NCBI RefSeq assembly: GCF_003075525.1
Contig: NZ_QDDR01000001.1
Location: 186,001 to 250,000, forward strand
Source of the DNA: Pararhodobacter aggregans
GTDB lineage: Bacteria > Pseudomonadota > Alphaproteobacteria > Rhodobacterales > Rhodobacteraceae
DNA: 64,000 bases
Direction of reading: 5' to 3'
Both the position numbers and the translations under genes were made by a program. Every line of letters begins with the position of its first letter. Position 1 is the stretch's first letter. Below, piece after piece: positions 42,810 to 50,830 of the stretch. Below the pieces are notes generated by a model, which searched no databases, was not told where the DNA came from, and saw only the letters and a list, made by a program, of their open reading frames with translations.

Positions 42810-43757
42810 CTAGCCGCCCTGCGCCCTCGGATGCGCGGCGCGGTAGCTTTCCATCAGCCGGGCGCTGTCGACCGCGGTATAGACCTGCGTGGTCGAGAGT
42901 TTGGCGTGGCCCAGCAATTCCTGGATCGCCCTGAGGTCACCGCCCGCGCTGAGCAGATGGGTGGCGAAGGAATGCCTGAGCGCATGGGGCGTGGCCGTCG
43001 CGGGCAGGCCGAGGCGCAGGCGCACCCCCTCCATCGCCCGGGCGATGAGCCGGGGGTTCAGGGGGCCGCCGCGCTGGCCGCGGAACAGCGGGCCGTCGGG
43101 GTCCAGCGGATAGGGGCTGAGCTTTAGATAGGCGGCGACGGCGGCGGCGGCGGCGGGGATCACCGGCACCAGCCGTTCCTTGCCGCCTTTGCCGAGGATC
43201 CTGAGGCTGGCGCCCGGGCTGTCGATCAGCGCCGCGTCGCGCCCGGTCAGGCCCAGCGCCTCGGATATCCGCAGGCCCGAGCCATAGAGCAGCGTCACCA
43301 CGGCGGTGTCGCGGGCGCGGATCCATGCCTCGGCCTTGTCGTCGCTGATTTGCCGGGTGACGGCGCGGGCGGCGTCCTCGTCCAGCGGGCGGGGCAGGGG
43401 TTTCTGGTGGCGTGGCGCGCGGGCCGAAAGGATGGCGGTGGCGTCGAAATCCGCCTCGCGGTCGGACAGCCAGCGCGCGAAGGCCTTCACCGCCGAGAGC
43501 GCCCGGGCGAGCGAGCGCGCGCCAAGCCCCCGGGCCCGGGCCTGCGCCATCCAGGCGCGCAGATCGCCGGTTTCGACCGCGCGCAGCTGCGCCATCCCGG
43601 CGGCACCGCCGTGGTGGCGGGCGAGGAAATCGAGGAAACCGGTGACATCGGCGCGATAGGCCTCGACCGTGTGGGGCGAGGCGTCGTTCAGCGCGGCGAG
43701 ATGGGTGAGCCAACCCGCCAGCGCATCGCGCAGGGCCGGGCTGATCGCCAGGGTCAC
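42810..43757 (-). CDS. xerC: Tyrosine recombinase XerC
   Basis: A 315-aa integrase-family recombinase that resolves chromosome dimers at dif with XerD. It has the N-terminal SAM-like domain (LTHLAALNDASPHTVEAYRADVTGFLDFL) and the catalytic residues of the C-terminal domain: Arg in YGSGLRISEALGL, Lys in GKGGKERLVPV, HxxR in PHALRHSFATHLL, His/Trp-position GHAKLSTTQ and Tyr in TTQVYTAV. It starts with GTG and overlaps the DUF484 gene by 4 bp. It is a housekeeping copy, not a phage integrase. Confidence 0.94.
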   Translation of the reverse strand: MTLAISPALRDALAGWLTHLAALNDASPHTVEAYRADVTGFLDFLARHHGGAAGMAQLRAVETGDLRAWMAQARARGLGARSLARALSAVKAFARWLSDREADFDATAILSARAPRHQKPLPRPLDEDAARAVTRQISDDKAEAWIRARDTAVVTLLYGSGLRISEALGLTGRDAALIDSPGASLRILGKGGKERLVPVIPAAAAAVAAYLKLSPYPLDPDGPLFRGQRGGPLNPRLIARAMEGVRLRLGLPATATPHALRHSFATHLLSAGGDLRAIQELLGHAKLSTTQVYTAVDSARLMESYRAAHPRAQGG

Positions 43758-44470
43758 GACAGCCAGCGCCGGAGCACGCGCTCGAACGTGCCGGTGAAGA
43801 AGGCCAGCAGGTCGGTGCCCTGCCCGGGCTTGAAGCGGTGCGGGTCCTCGGACCCCATGGCCAGCATGCCCGGCAGCCGCCCCTTGCCCAGATCGAGCCG
43901 CATCAGCGCCTCGGACCTCAGGTCCGCCGCCACCTCGCCATAAGGGCCTGACGACGGCGGCACGCCTTGGCGCAGGACGATGGGCCGGGCCGGGGCCGGG
44001 CGGCCCCCGCTCATGTAATGTTCGGTAAAGCCCGGCTTTTTCACCCGCAGGATGGTGTCGAGCTTGCCCAGGCTCGCACCCGGCTCGGCGCTTTCCAGCA
44101 CCAGCCGCACGGCCTCGACCCCCAGAATCTCGGCGACCGAGCCGCCGAGGTCCATGACGAAGGTCTCGAACTTGTCGGCATCGAGCAGCTTCAGCAGTGC
44201 CCGGTGGATCTGGTTGGTCGAGGCGAGGTTCTCGTAGGCGGCGGCGATGACGGCGCGGTGGGTATCCTCCAGCCGCTCCAGCCGCGATTCGAGCCGCTCC
44301 ATCGCCATGCCGCGCAGATCGACGACATTGCCGCCCATCGCCCGTTCCGAGGTCAGGACGAGGGCGCGCATGACCTCGGGATCATCCAGCACCAGCCCGG
44401 GGTCAGCCAGCACGCGCGCGCGCCATTCGTCCTGCACTCTGCTGTCCTGCGCCGGTCCGGTGGCAGCCAT
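43754..44470 (-). CDS. DUF484 family (GAF-like) protein
   Basis: A 238-aa protein of the DUF484 family, commonly upstream of xerC. It has RVLADPGLVLDDPEVMRALV, the VVDLRGMAMERLESRLERLEDTHRAVIAAAYEN coiled-coil segment (ends given) and a GAF-like C-terminal half ending with SEALMRLDLGKGRLPGMLAMGSEDPHRF. Its exact function is unknown. The GTGA overlap with xerC makes translational coupling likely. Confidence 0.9.
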   Translation of the reverse strand: MAATGPAQDSRVQDEWRARVLADPGLVLDDPEVMRALVLTSERAMGGNVVDLRGMAMERLESRLERLEDTHRAVIAAAYENLASTNQIHRALLKLLDADKFETFVMDLGGSVAEILGVEAVRLVLESAEPGASLGKLDTILRVKKPGFTEHYMSGGRPAPARPIVLRQGVPPSSGPYGEVAADLRSEALMRLDLGKGRLPGMLAMGSEDPHRFKPGQGTDLLAFFTGTFERVLRRWLS

Positions 44471-44512
44471 GTCGTCCCCGATCTTGTGTCCTTCGGCCGA
44501 TCCTATACCGGA

Positions 44513-45166
44513 TCAGACGATTTTCTGCCCGGTTTTTTCCCAGTCCTTCATGAACTGTGCCAGACCTGCATCGGTCAGCGGGTGCGAGGCCAGCTTGCGG
44601 ATCACTTCCGGGGGCGCGGTCATCACATCGGCGCCGACCAGCGCGGCCTGCGTCACATGGTTCACCGTGCGGATCGAGGCGGCGAGGATCTCGGTCGCGA
44701 AGCCGTAATTGTCATAGATCGTGCGGATGTCGCCGATCAGGTCCATCCCGTCGAGGTTGATGTCGTCCAGCCGGCCGATGAAGGGCGAGATGAAGGTGGC
44801 GCCAGCCTTGGCCGCCAAGAGCGCCTGGTTGGCCGAGAAACAAAGCGTCACGTTGACCATCAGGCCCGCGTCCGAGAAATACTTGCAGGCCTTGAGCCCG
44901 TCCCAGGTCAGCGGCAGCTTGATGGCGATGTTCGGCGCGATCTCGGCCAGTTTCTTGCCCTCGGCGATCATCGCGTCCGCTTCCAGCGCCACGACCTCGG
45001 CCGAGACCGGACCTTCGACGAACGAGCAGATTTCCTTGGTGACCTCGATGATGTCGCGGCCCGATTTCAGGATCAGCGACGGGTTGGTGGTCACGCCATC
45101 GACCATGCCCAGGGCGTGAAGGTCGCGGATCGCGGCCACATCGGCGGTATCGACGAAGAATTTCAT
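44513..45166 (-). CDS. tal: Transaldolase (TalC/FSA-type)
   Basis: A 217-aa small transaldolase of the pentose phosphate pathway (or fructose-6-phosphate aldolase, which looks alike). It has [16 protein letters not shown], the catalytic Lys region [15 protein letters not shown] (about residues 79-93), [31 protein letters not shown] and [12 protein letters not shown]. The start at 45166 is preferred over an upstream arginine-rich extension. It is divergent from priA over 108 bp. Confidence 0.94.
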   Translation of the reverse strand: MKFFVDTADVAAIRDLHALGMVDGVTTNPSLILKSGRDIIEVTKEICSFVEGPVSAEVVALEADAMIAEGKKLAEIAPNIAIKLPLTWDGLKACKYFSDAGLMVNVTLCFSANQALLAAKAGATFISPFIGRLDDINLDGMDLIGDIRTIYDNYGFATEILAASIRTVNHVTQAALVGADVMTAPPEVIRKLASHPLTDAGLAQFMKDWEKTGQKIV

Positions 45167-45274
45167 GGCTCTCTCGGTGCTCTGTCGACGCCTGGCGGCA
45201 GACGTCTTGCGGTTGCGAAGGGGGTTCGGTCGCGTCATACCCTATCGCAACCCCGCCCGAAAGGTCTTTCGCCC

Positions 45275-47479
45275 GTGCCCCTGGTTGCGCAAACAGGCAT
45301 CGCTCCCCGGTTCGAGCCCGGCCAGCCGCTGGCTGTGCTGACCACGCAGCCGCTGGACCGGCTGCTGGATTACAAGGCACCGGAAGGCGGCGCGCAGCTG
45401 GGCGATTTCGTCGAGGTGCCGCTGGGGCCGCGGCTGGTGCTGGGCTGCGTCTGGGGCCCGGCCGAGGGCGGGTTGCCGGTGAGCAAGCTGCGCGCGGTCA
45501 ACCGGGTGCTGGACGTGCCGCCGATGCGGGACGAATTGCGCCAGTTCCTGGTAAAGGCCGCCGAATACACGCTGACGCCGCTGTCCCTGATGCTGTTTCT
45601 GGCGACCCGGGCGCCGGGGCTGTTCCAGGGACCGGCGACGATCCGCGTCTATGCCCCGGGCGAGCCGCCCTCGCGGATGACCGATGCCCGCAAGCGCATC
45701 CTCGATGTGTTCGAGACCTATGGCGGCGCCGCGCTGACCGTGGGCGAGATCACGCGCGCCGCGGGCGTCACCGGATCGGTCGTGCACACGATGGCGGCGC
45801 AGGGCGCGCTGATCGAGATGGAGGCGCCCAAGGACCAGCCCTATCCCCGCCTCGACCCCGAGCGCGCTGGCAAGGAGCTGAGCGAGGATCAGGCGGCGGC
45901 GGCCGCGGTGCTGCGGTCGCGTGCGGATGCGTTCGGCGTGACGCTGCTGAAGGGCGTGACCGGCTCGGGCAAGACCGAGGTCTATCTGGAAGCGGTCGCC
46001 GAATGCCTGCGCAAGGGCCGTCAGGCGCTGGTCCTGCTGCCCGAGATCGGGCTCACCGAGGGCTTCCTCGAACGGGTCGAGGCGCGATTCGGCCATCGTC
46101 CCGGCGAATGGCATTCCGGCGCCACCACGACCGAGCGGCGGCGCCTGTGGCGCATGGTCGGCGAGGGCGGGGTGCAGATGGTGGTGGGCGCCCGTTCGGC
46201 CCTGTTCCTGCCCTACCGCGACCTCGGCCTGATCGTCGTCGACGAGGAACACGACAGCTCCTACAAGCAGGACGAGGGCGTCCTTTACAACGCCCGCGAC
46301 ATGGCGGTGCTGCGCGCCTCGCTGTCCTCGGCGCAGGTGGTGCTGGCCTCGGCCACGCCGTCTCTGGAAAGCTGGGCCAATGCCGAAAGCGGCAAATACG
46401 AGCGGCTGGACCTGCACGCCCGCTTCGGCGTGGCGGAACTGCCCGAGATGCGGGCGCTGGACCTGCGCGGCCAGAAACTGCCGCACGGCCGCTGGATCAG
46501 CCCGGCGCTGAAAGAGGCGGTGGACCAGCGGGTCGGCTCGGGCGAGCAATCGCTTTTGTTCCTCAACCGCCGCGGCTATGCGCCGGTCACCACCTGCCGC
46601 GCCTGCGGCCATCAGATCGCCTGCAACCAGTGCGACGCCCGGATGGTCGAGCATCGGTTTCTGAACCGGCTGATGTGCCACCAATGCGGCGCCACGGCAC
46701 CGATCCCGACCGCCTGTCCGGCCTGCAAGACCGAGGGCTCGATGCATCCGATCGGCCCGGGGGTTGAGCGGCTGGAGGAGGAAGTCCGCGCCACCTGGCC
46801 CGAGGCCCGGGTGGCGGTGCTGTCCTCGGACCTGTTCGGCTCGGCCCGGGCGCTGAAGGAGCAGATCGCGGCCATTGCCGGAGGCGGCGCCGATATCGTC
46901 ATCGGCACGCAGCTGGTGGCCAAGGGGCACAATTTCCCGCTGCTGACGCTGGTCGGTGTGATCGACGCGGACCTCGGCCTGCATGGCGGCGACCTCAGGG
47001 CGGCGGAACGCACCTTTCAGCTGATCCGGCAGGTTGCGGGCCGGGCCGGGCGGCACGAGAAGCCGGGACTGGCGCTGTTGCAGACCCACCAGCCCGACCA
47101 TCCGGTGATCCAGGCCATTCTCAGCGGCGATGACGAGGGCTTCTGGCGCGCCGAAGCGGCCGAGCGGCAGGCGCTGGGCATGCCGCCTTACGGGCGGCTG
47201 GCGGGGATCATCATCTCCTCGACCTCGGTCGAGCAGGCCTTCGAGACCGGCAACCTGCTGGCCCAGCACGCGGGGCCGCTGCACGCGATCGGCGCCCAGC
47301 TGTTCGGTCCGGCACCCGCCCCCGTGGCCCGGGTGCGCGGCCGCCACCGCGTGCGGCTTCTGATAAAGGCGGCCAAGGGCGCGCCGCTGCAGGGCGCGAT
47401 CCGGGCCTGGCTTGCGGGTCTGAAACCGCCCGGCGATACAAGGCTCGCCGTCGATATCGACCCGCAGAATTTCTGGTAA
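45275..47479 (+). CDS. priA: Primosomal protein N' (replication restart helicase PriA)
   Basis: A 734-aa superfamily 2 helicase that reloads DnaB at stalled forks. It has the N-terminal DNA-binding domain (VLTTQPLDRLLDYKAP), Walker A (LKGVTGSGKTEVYLEAVAE), DEEH (LIVVDEEHDSSYKQDEG), zinc-binding cysteines (CRACGHQIACNQCDARMVEH...CHQCG...CPAC) and motif VI region (LIRQVAGRAGR). The reading frame is open far upstream antisense to other genes. GTG 45275 gives the family N-terminus VPLVAQTGIAPR. It is convergent with the secreted hypothetical protein, with no gap. Confidence 0.96.
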   Translation: MPLVAQTGIAPRFEPGQPLAVLTTQPLDRLLDYKAPEGGAQLGDFVEVPLGPRLVLGCVWGPAEGGLPVSKLRAVNRVLDVPPMRDELRQFLVKAAEYTLTPLSLMLFLATRAPGLFQGPATIRVYAPGEPPSRMTDARKRILDVFETYGGAALTVGEITRAAGVTGSVVHTMAAQGALIEMEAPKDQPYPRLDPERAGKELSEDQAAAAAVLRSRADAFGVTLLKGVTGSGKTEVYLEAVAECLRKGRQALVLLPEIGLTEGFLERVEARFGHRPGEWHSGATTTERRRLWRMVGEGGVQMVVGARSALFLPYRDLGLIVVDEEHDSSYKQDEGVLYNARDMAVLRASLSSAQVVLASATPSLESWANAESGKYERLDLHARFGVAELPEMRALDLRGQKLPHGRWISPALKEAVDQRVGSGEQSLLFLNRRGYAPVTTCRACGHQIACNQCDARMVEHRFLNRLMCHQCGATAPIPTACPACKTEGSMHPIGPGVERLEEEVRATWPEARVAVLSSDLFGSARALKEQIAAIAGGGADIVIGTQLVAKGHNFPLLTLVGVIDADLGLHGGDLRAAERTFQLIRQVAGRAGRHEKPGLALLQTHQPDHPVIQAILSGDDEGFWRAEAAERQALGMPPYGRLAGIIISSTSVEQAFETGNLLAQHAGPLHAIGAQLFGPAPAPVARVRGRHRVRLLIKAAKGAPLQGAIRAWLAGLKPPGDTRLAVDIDPQNFW

Positions 47480-47836
47480 TCAGTTCAGGCTGGCGGTCGT
47501 GACCCGACCCTGCCCGCGCTGGGCGGTCGCCCGCAGCTCATTGCCCTGCAGCTCGATGAGCTGGCAATCGGTGCCCAGGTCATTGCTGCCGATGCGCAGC
47601 GTCCGGCAATGGAACCCGTCGCTCCAGGTCCAGCTGCCGACCATCGGCGTCCCGTTCCATGCGCCCGCGGCGCTGCCATCGGCGGCAAAGGTCACATGGC
47701 CGTTTTCCAGGGTGATCTGGCGGCCGGCGACCCGCTCGCGATACTGCGCTTCGGTCTGGATCCGCTCCCAGGCGCCTGCGGCGCCTGCCGCCACGGACAA
47801 TCCGACGCTGAGAATGATGGTGGTGGCCTTGAACAT
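47480..47836 (-). CDS. Hypothetical secreted protein
   Basis: A 118-aa protein with a signal peptide (MFKATTIILSVGLSVAAGAAGA, cleavage near residue 22). The mature part is about 96 residues, beta-rich in appearance (ITLENGHVTFAADGSAAGAW, MVGSWTWSDGFHCRTLRIG), with two cysteines (FHCRTL and TDCQL) that could pair. No family is recognised. It is divergent from the methyltransferase gene and convergent with priA at zero distance. Confidence 0.7.
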   Translation of the reverse strand: MFKATTIILSVGLSVAAGAAGAWERIQTEAQYRERVAGRQITLENGHVTFAADGSAAGAWNGTPMVGSWTWSDGFHCRTLRIGSNDLGTDCQLIELQGNELRATAQRGQGRVTTASLN

Positions 47837-47934
47837 GGACTGCGCTCCCTCGATACTTGACGATGAATGCCGAAAAATTTCGTTACCAAGGCGAGTCTGT
47901 CAATGAATTTCAATCCCAAGGGGAAATCTTGACC

Positions 47935-48528
47935 ATGTGGGAAGACCGCTATCGCGGCAGCGACGAATACCTCTTCGGCACCGCGCCCGCGCGCTTTCTG
48001 GTCGAAAATCCCTGGGCGCTGATCCCGGGGGCCACCGCCCTCGCCGTTTCGGACGGCGAGGGGCGCAACGGTGTCCATCTGGCCGCGGCCGGGATGCATG
48101 TCACCAGCTTTGACCTGTCGCCCACGGCGGTGGCCCGGGCCCGGGCGCTGGCGGCGGGGCGTGGCGTGGCGCTGGACGCGCGGGTCAGCGACTGGAAGGC
48201 CTGGGAATGGGAGCGGCCCTATGACCTGGTCATGGGGATCTTCATCCAGTTCATGCCGCCCGACCAGCGCCCGGCGCAATTCGCCGATCTCGCCCGCACG
48301 CTGAAACCCGGCGGGCGGCTGGTGCTGCATGGCTACACGCCCGAGCAGGTGGGGCTGGCCACCGGCGGGCCCCCGAACCCCGCGCAGATGTGGACACCCG
48401 AGATCCTGCGTGCCGCCTTCCCCGGCTGGCGGATCGAGCGTCTGGCGACCTATGAGCGCGACGTGCAGGAGGGCCGCGGCCATTCCGGCCGCTCGGCGCT
48501 CATCGACTTCGTGGCCCGCAAACCCTGA
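47935..48528 (+). CDS. Class I SAM-dependent methyltransferase (TehB-like)
   Basis: A 197-aa small methyltransferase: MWEDRYRGSDEYLFGTAPARFL, the SAM site ALAVSDGEGRNGVHLAAAGMHVTSFDLS (about residues 37-64), and LARTLKPGGRLVLHGYTPEQ. The EYLFGTxPxxFL opening is typical of the TehB/thiopurine-methyltransferase-like group; the substrate is not known. AAGGGGA lies about 9 bases before ATG 47935; the earlier in-frame ATGs lack this and are less likely. Confidence 0.87.
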   Translation: MWEDRYRGSDEYLFGTAPARFLVENPWALIPGATALAVSDGEGRNGVHLAAAGMHVTSFDLSPTAVARARALAAGRGVALDARVSDWKAWEWERPYDLVMGIFIQFMPPDQRPAQFADLARTLKPGGRLVLHGYTPEQVGLATGGPPNPAQMWTPEILRAAFPGWRIERLATYERDVQEGRGHSGRSALIDFVARKP

Positions 48529-48531
48529 GCC

Positions 48532-48665
48532 ATCTTTGTTCTGGAAATATCCTCGGGAGGATTTTCAAGGAGGGTGGAAAACCCTCCTTGAAGCGGGGGG
48601 CCCGGGGGGCGGCAGCCCCCCGCCCTTTGTATGAACTCGGGGCGGCAGCCCCCCGTCCTTTGCGG
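48532..48665. repeat. Dispersed multi-hairpin element, copy D (half element)
   Basis: Only one half of the element is present, inverted. It starts CATCTTTGTTCTGGAAATATCCTCGGGAGG, continues with a TCAAGGAGGG/CCCTCCTTGA hairpin in place of CCAAAGGGG, and ends in a GCGGGGGG/CCCCCCGC region repeated once (GGCGGCAGCCCCCCG occurs twice). The arm that would touch a stop codon is missing. It lies between the convergent methyltransferase and thioesterase genes. Confidence 0.7.
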
Positions 48666-48694
48666 TCTCTGGCGGCGGCTGCCTCGCTACTCCC

Positions 48695-49180
48695 TCACGC
48701 CCGCATGATGATGCAGGTCGTGGAGCCCGTGGCGTAGATCTTGCCATCCTCGACGCCGGTGATCGTGGCCTCGGCCACGGCGGTCGAGCGGCCGGCGTGC
48801 TGGACGCGGGCCCGGCATTCGACCAGCACGCCGGGTTTCAGCGCCCGGGTCAGGTTCACCTTGTATTCGAGCGTGGTATAGACCGAGCCCTTCTCCAGCA
48901 CCGTCGCCACCGCGCAGCCGAGCGCGCTGTCGAGGATCGTGCCGTACCAGCCGCCATGCACGCCACCCATCGGGTTGGAATGCCGGAACTCGGCCGATCC
49001 GCGGAAGGCGACCTCGCCCTTCGTCGCTTCATGCAGGCGGAAGTTCATCACCTCGGCGATGGGGGCGCCCGGCAGGGTGCCGTCGCGGATCGCCTCGATG
49101 AAGGCAAGGCCGGTCATCCCCGCCATGGTCTCGCGGTCGGGGATCTCGGCGGGGGAACGGGCGACGTGTTGTTCGGGCAT
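48695..49180 (-). CDS. PaaI-family acyl-CoA thioesterase
   Basis: A 161-aa hotdog-fold thioesterase: TGLAFIEAIRDGTLPGAPIAEVMNFRL, RHSNPMGGVHGGWYGTILDSALGCAV (the HGG region with the catalytic asparagine and glycines, about residues 67-92) and YTTLEYKVNLTRALKPGVLVECRARV. Such enzymes hydrolyse acyl- or phenylacetyl-CoA; the substrate is not known. It is transcribed alone. Confidence 0.88.
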   Translation of the reverse strand: MPEQHVARSPAEIPDRETMAGMTGLAFIEAIRDGTLPGAPIAEVMNFRLHEATKGEVAFRGSAEFRHSNPMGGVHGGWYGTILDSALGCAVATVLEKGSVYTTLEYKVNLTRALKPGVLVECRARVQHAGRSTAVAEATITGVEDGKIYATGSTTCIIMRA

Positions 49181-49268
49181 CGGGACCTCCCTTTGGGTGC
49201 GGGAAAGCTAGGCAGGTCCCCGGCGCGGGGCCAGCCCTGCCCTCCGGCCCCGACGCAACGTCACGCGG

Positions 49269-49646
49269 TTACTGCCCGGCGGGCGGATTGGCGTCCAGCC
49301 AGCCGCGCATGAAGGCGATCTCGGCCTCCTGCGCCGCGATCACCGCTTCGGCCATGGCGCGGATCTGCGGGTCCCGGCCGTGTTCCAGCACCACACGGGC
49401 CATGTCCACCGCGCCCTGATGGTGCGGGATCATGCCCAGCACGAAATCGCGGTCGGCGTCGCCGGTGAGGGGGACCGCCATGTCGGCATGCATCCGGGCG
49501 TTGATCTCGGCATAGGCCTCGGCCGCGGGCGAGGGTGCCTGCATGGTCGTGGCGGGGGCCATGCCATGGCCGGAATGGTCACTGGTCTGCGCCAGCGCCG
49601 GCAGGGCGGTCAGGGCGAGGGCGGCGGCGGTCAGGGCGATGCGCAT
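49269..49646 (-). CDS. DUF305 secreted protein
   Basis: A 125-aa exported protein with a signal peptide ([20 protein letters not shown], residues 1-20) and a DUF305 ferritin-like domain: [48 protein letters not shown] (ends given). A His/Met-rich start ([11 protein letters not shown]) follows the signal peptide. Family members are often linked to copper handling, though the biochemical role is unknown. Confidence 0.88.
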   Translation of the reverse strand: MRIALTAAALALTALPALAQTSDHSGHGMAPATTMQAPSPAAEAYAEINARMHADMAVPLTGDADRDFVLGMIPHHQGAVDMARVVLEHGRDPQIRAMAEAVIAAQEAEIAFMRGWLDANPPAGQ

Positions 49647-49723
49647 GGGGGATCCTCCGGGTCAGATGCCGGGGCAGGGAACAGGATTCCCCCTGCTGGA
49701 AGGCAAATCACGCTGCGGTGAGG

Positions 49724-50830
49724 TCAGCCCTGCCGGGCCTCGGCCAGCGCTTCTGGCAGAACCCGGGCGAAGGCGGCGAGCTGGGCCTCGGGTCCGGCCG
49801 AGACGCGGATGCAGCGGTCATGGGGGGCGACGAAGGGCATGCGGATGAAGACCCCGCGTTTCACCACCCCGGCCAGTACCCGGCGGGCGAAATCGCCATC
49901 CCGTCCGCAGTCGATGGTCACGAAATTGGTGGCCGAGGGCAGCGCGCGCAGCCCGTTCTCGGCGGCGATGGCGTTGAGGCGGGCGCGGGCCGCGACCACC
50001 TGGGCGATGGTCTGCGCCAGATGCCCCTCGTCCGCCAGCGCCGCCAGCGCGCCGATCTGCGCCGCGCGGTTCATGCCGAAATGGTTGCGCACCTTGTCGA
50101 AGGCGGCGATCAGCCCGGGCGCCCCCACCGCGTAGCCGACCCGCGCCCCCGCCAGCCCATAGCCTTTCGAAAAGGTGCGCAGGCGGATCACCCGCTCGTC
50201 ATCGGGGTCGATCTCGGGCGCGGTGCCTTCGGGGGCGAACTCGACATAGGCCTCGTCCAGCGCCAGCAGCGTGCCAGCGGGCACCTGTTCGATGGCGCCG
50301 CGGATCACCTCGGCCCCGTGCCAGCTGCCCATCGGGTTGTCGGGGTTGGCGAGGTAGACGAGCTTCGCCTCGACCTCGCGCGCGCGGTGCATCAGCGCCG
50401 TGGGATCCTCGTGATCGCCGAGATACGGCACCTTGTGCAGCACGCCGCCGAAGCCCGCGACATGGTAGTTGAAGGTGGGATAGGCGCCCTCCGAGGTCAC
50501 CACGGCATCGCCCGGCTCGATCAGCAGCCGCACCAGATAGCCCAGCAGCCCGTCGATCCCCTCGCCCACGATGAGATGCGCGGGCGTGACGCCCAGCCTC
50601 AAGGCAAGCGCCTGTTTCAGGTCGTGGTTCTCGGGGTCGCCATACATCCACTGATCGCCCGAGGCCTTCGCCATCGCCTCGATCGCCCGGGGCGAGGGGC
50701 CGAAGCCGTTCTCGTTGGCGCCGAGACGCGCCTCGAAGGCCGCGCCCCGGGCGCGTTCCTGCGTCTCGGGGCCGACGAAGGGCACGGTGGCGGGCAGGGT
50801 ATCGACCAGACGGGTGTAGCGAGGGCTCAT
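49724..50830 (-). CDS. PLP-dependent aminotransferase (HisC-like)
   Basis: A 368-aa fold-type I aminotransferase in the histidinol-phosphate aminotransferase group: LGANENGFGPSPRAIEAM, LYLxNPDNPMGSW-type segment (LANPDNPMGSWH), LALDEAYVEFAPEG and the PLP lysine in RTFSKGYGLAGARVGYA (about residues 221-237). It may act on histidinol phosphate or an aromatic amino acid; a dedicated hisC role is not shown by context. Its ATG overlaps the molybdoprotein gene stop by 4 bp, so the two are co-translated. Confidence 0.87.
   Translation of the reverse strand: MSPRYTRLVDTLPATVPFVGPETQERARGAAFEARLGANENGFGPSPRAIEAMAKASGDQWMYGDPENHDLKQALALRLGVTPAHLIVGEGIDGLLGYLVRLLIEPGDAVVTSEGAYPTFNYHVAGFGGVLHKVPYLGDHEDPTALMHRAREVEAKLVYLANPDNPMGSWHGAEVIRGAIEQVPAGTLLALDEAYVEFAPEGTAPEIDPDDERVIRLRTFSKGYGLAGARVGYAVGAPGLIAAFDKVRNHFGMNRAAQIGALAALADEGHLAQTIAQVVAARARLNAIAAENGLRALPSATNFVTIDCGRDGDFARRVLAGVVKRGVFIRMPFVAPHDRCIRVSAGPEAQLAAFARVLPEALAEARQG

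Noticed and set aside
42810-43757. The tyrosine recombinase as a mark of a prophage or integrative element.
   Set aside because: It overlaps DUF484, has the housekeeping XerC length and motifs, and no attachment repeats or phage genes are nearby.
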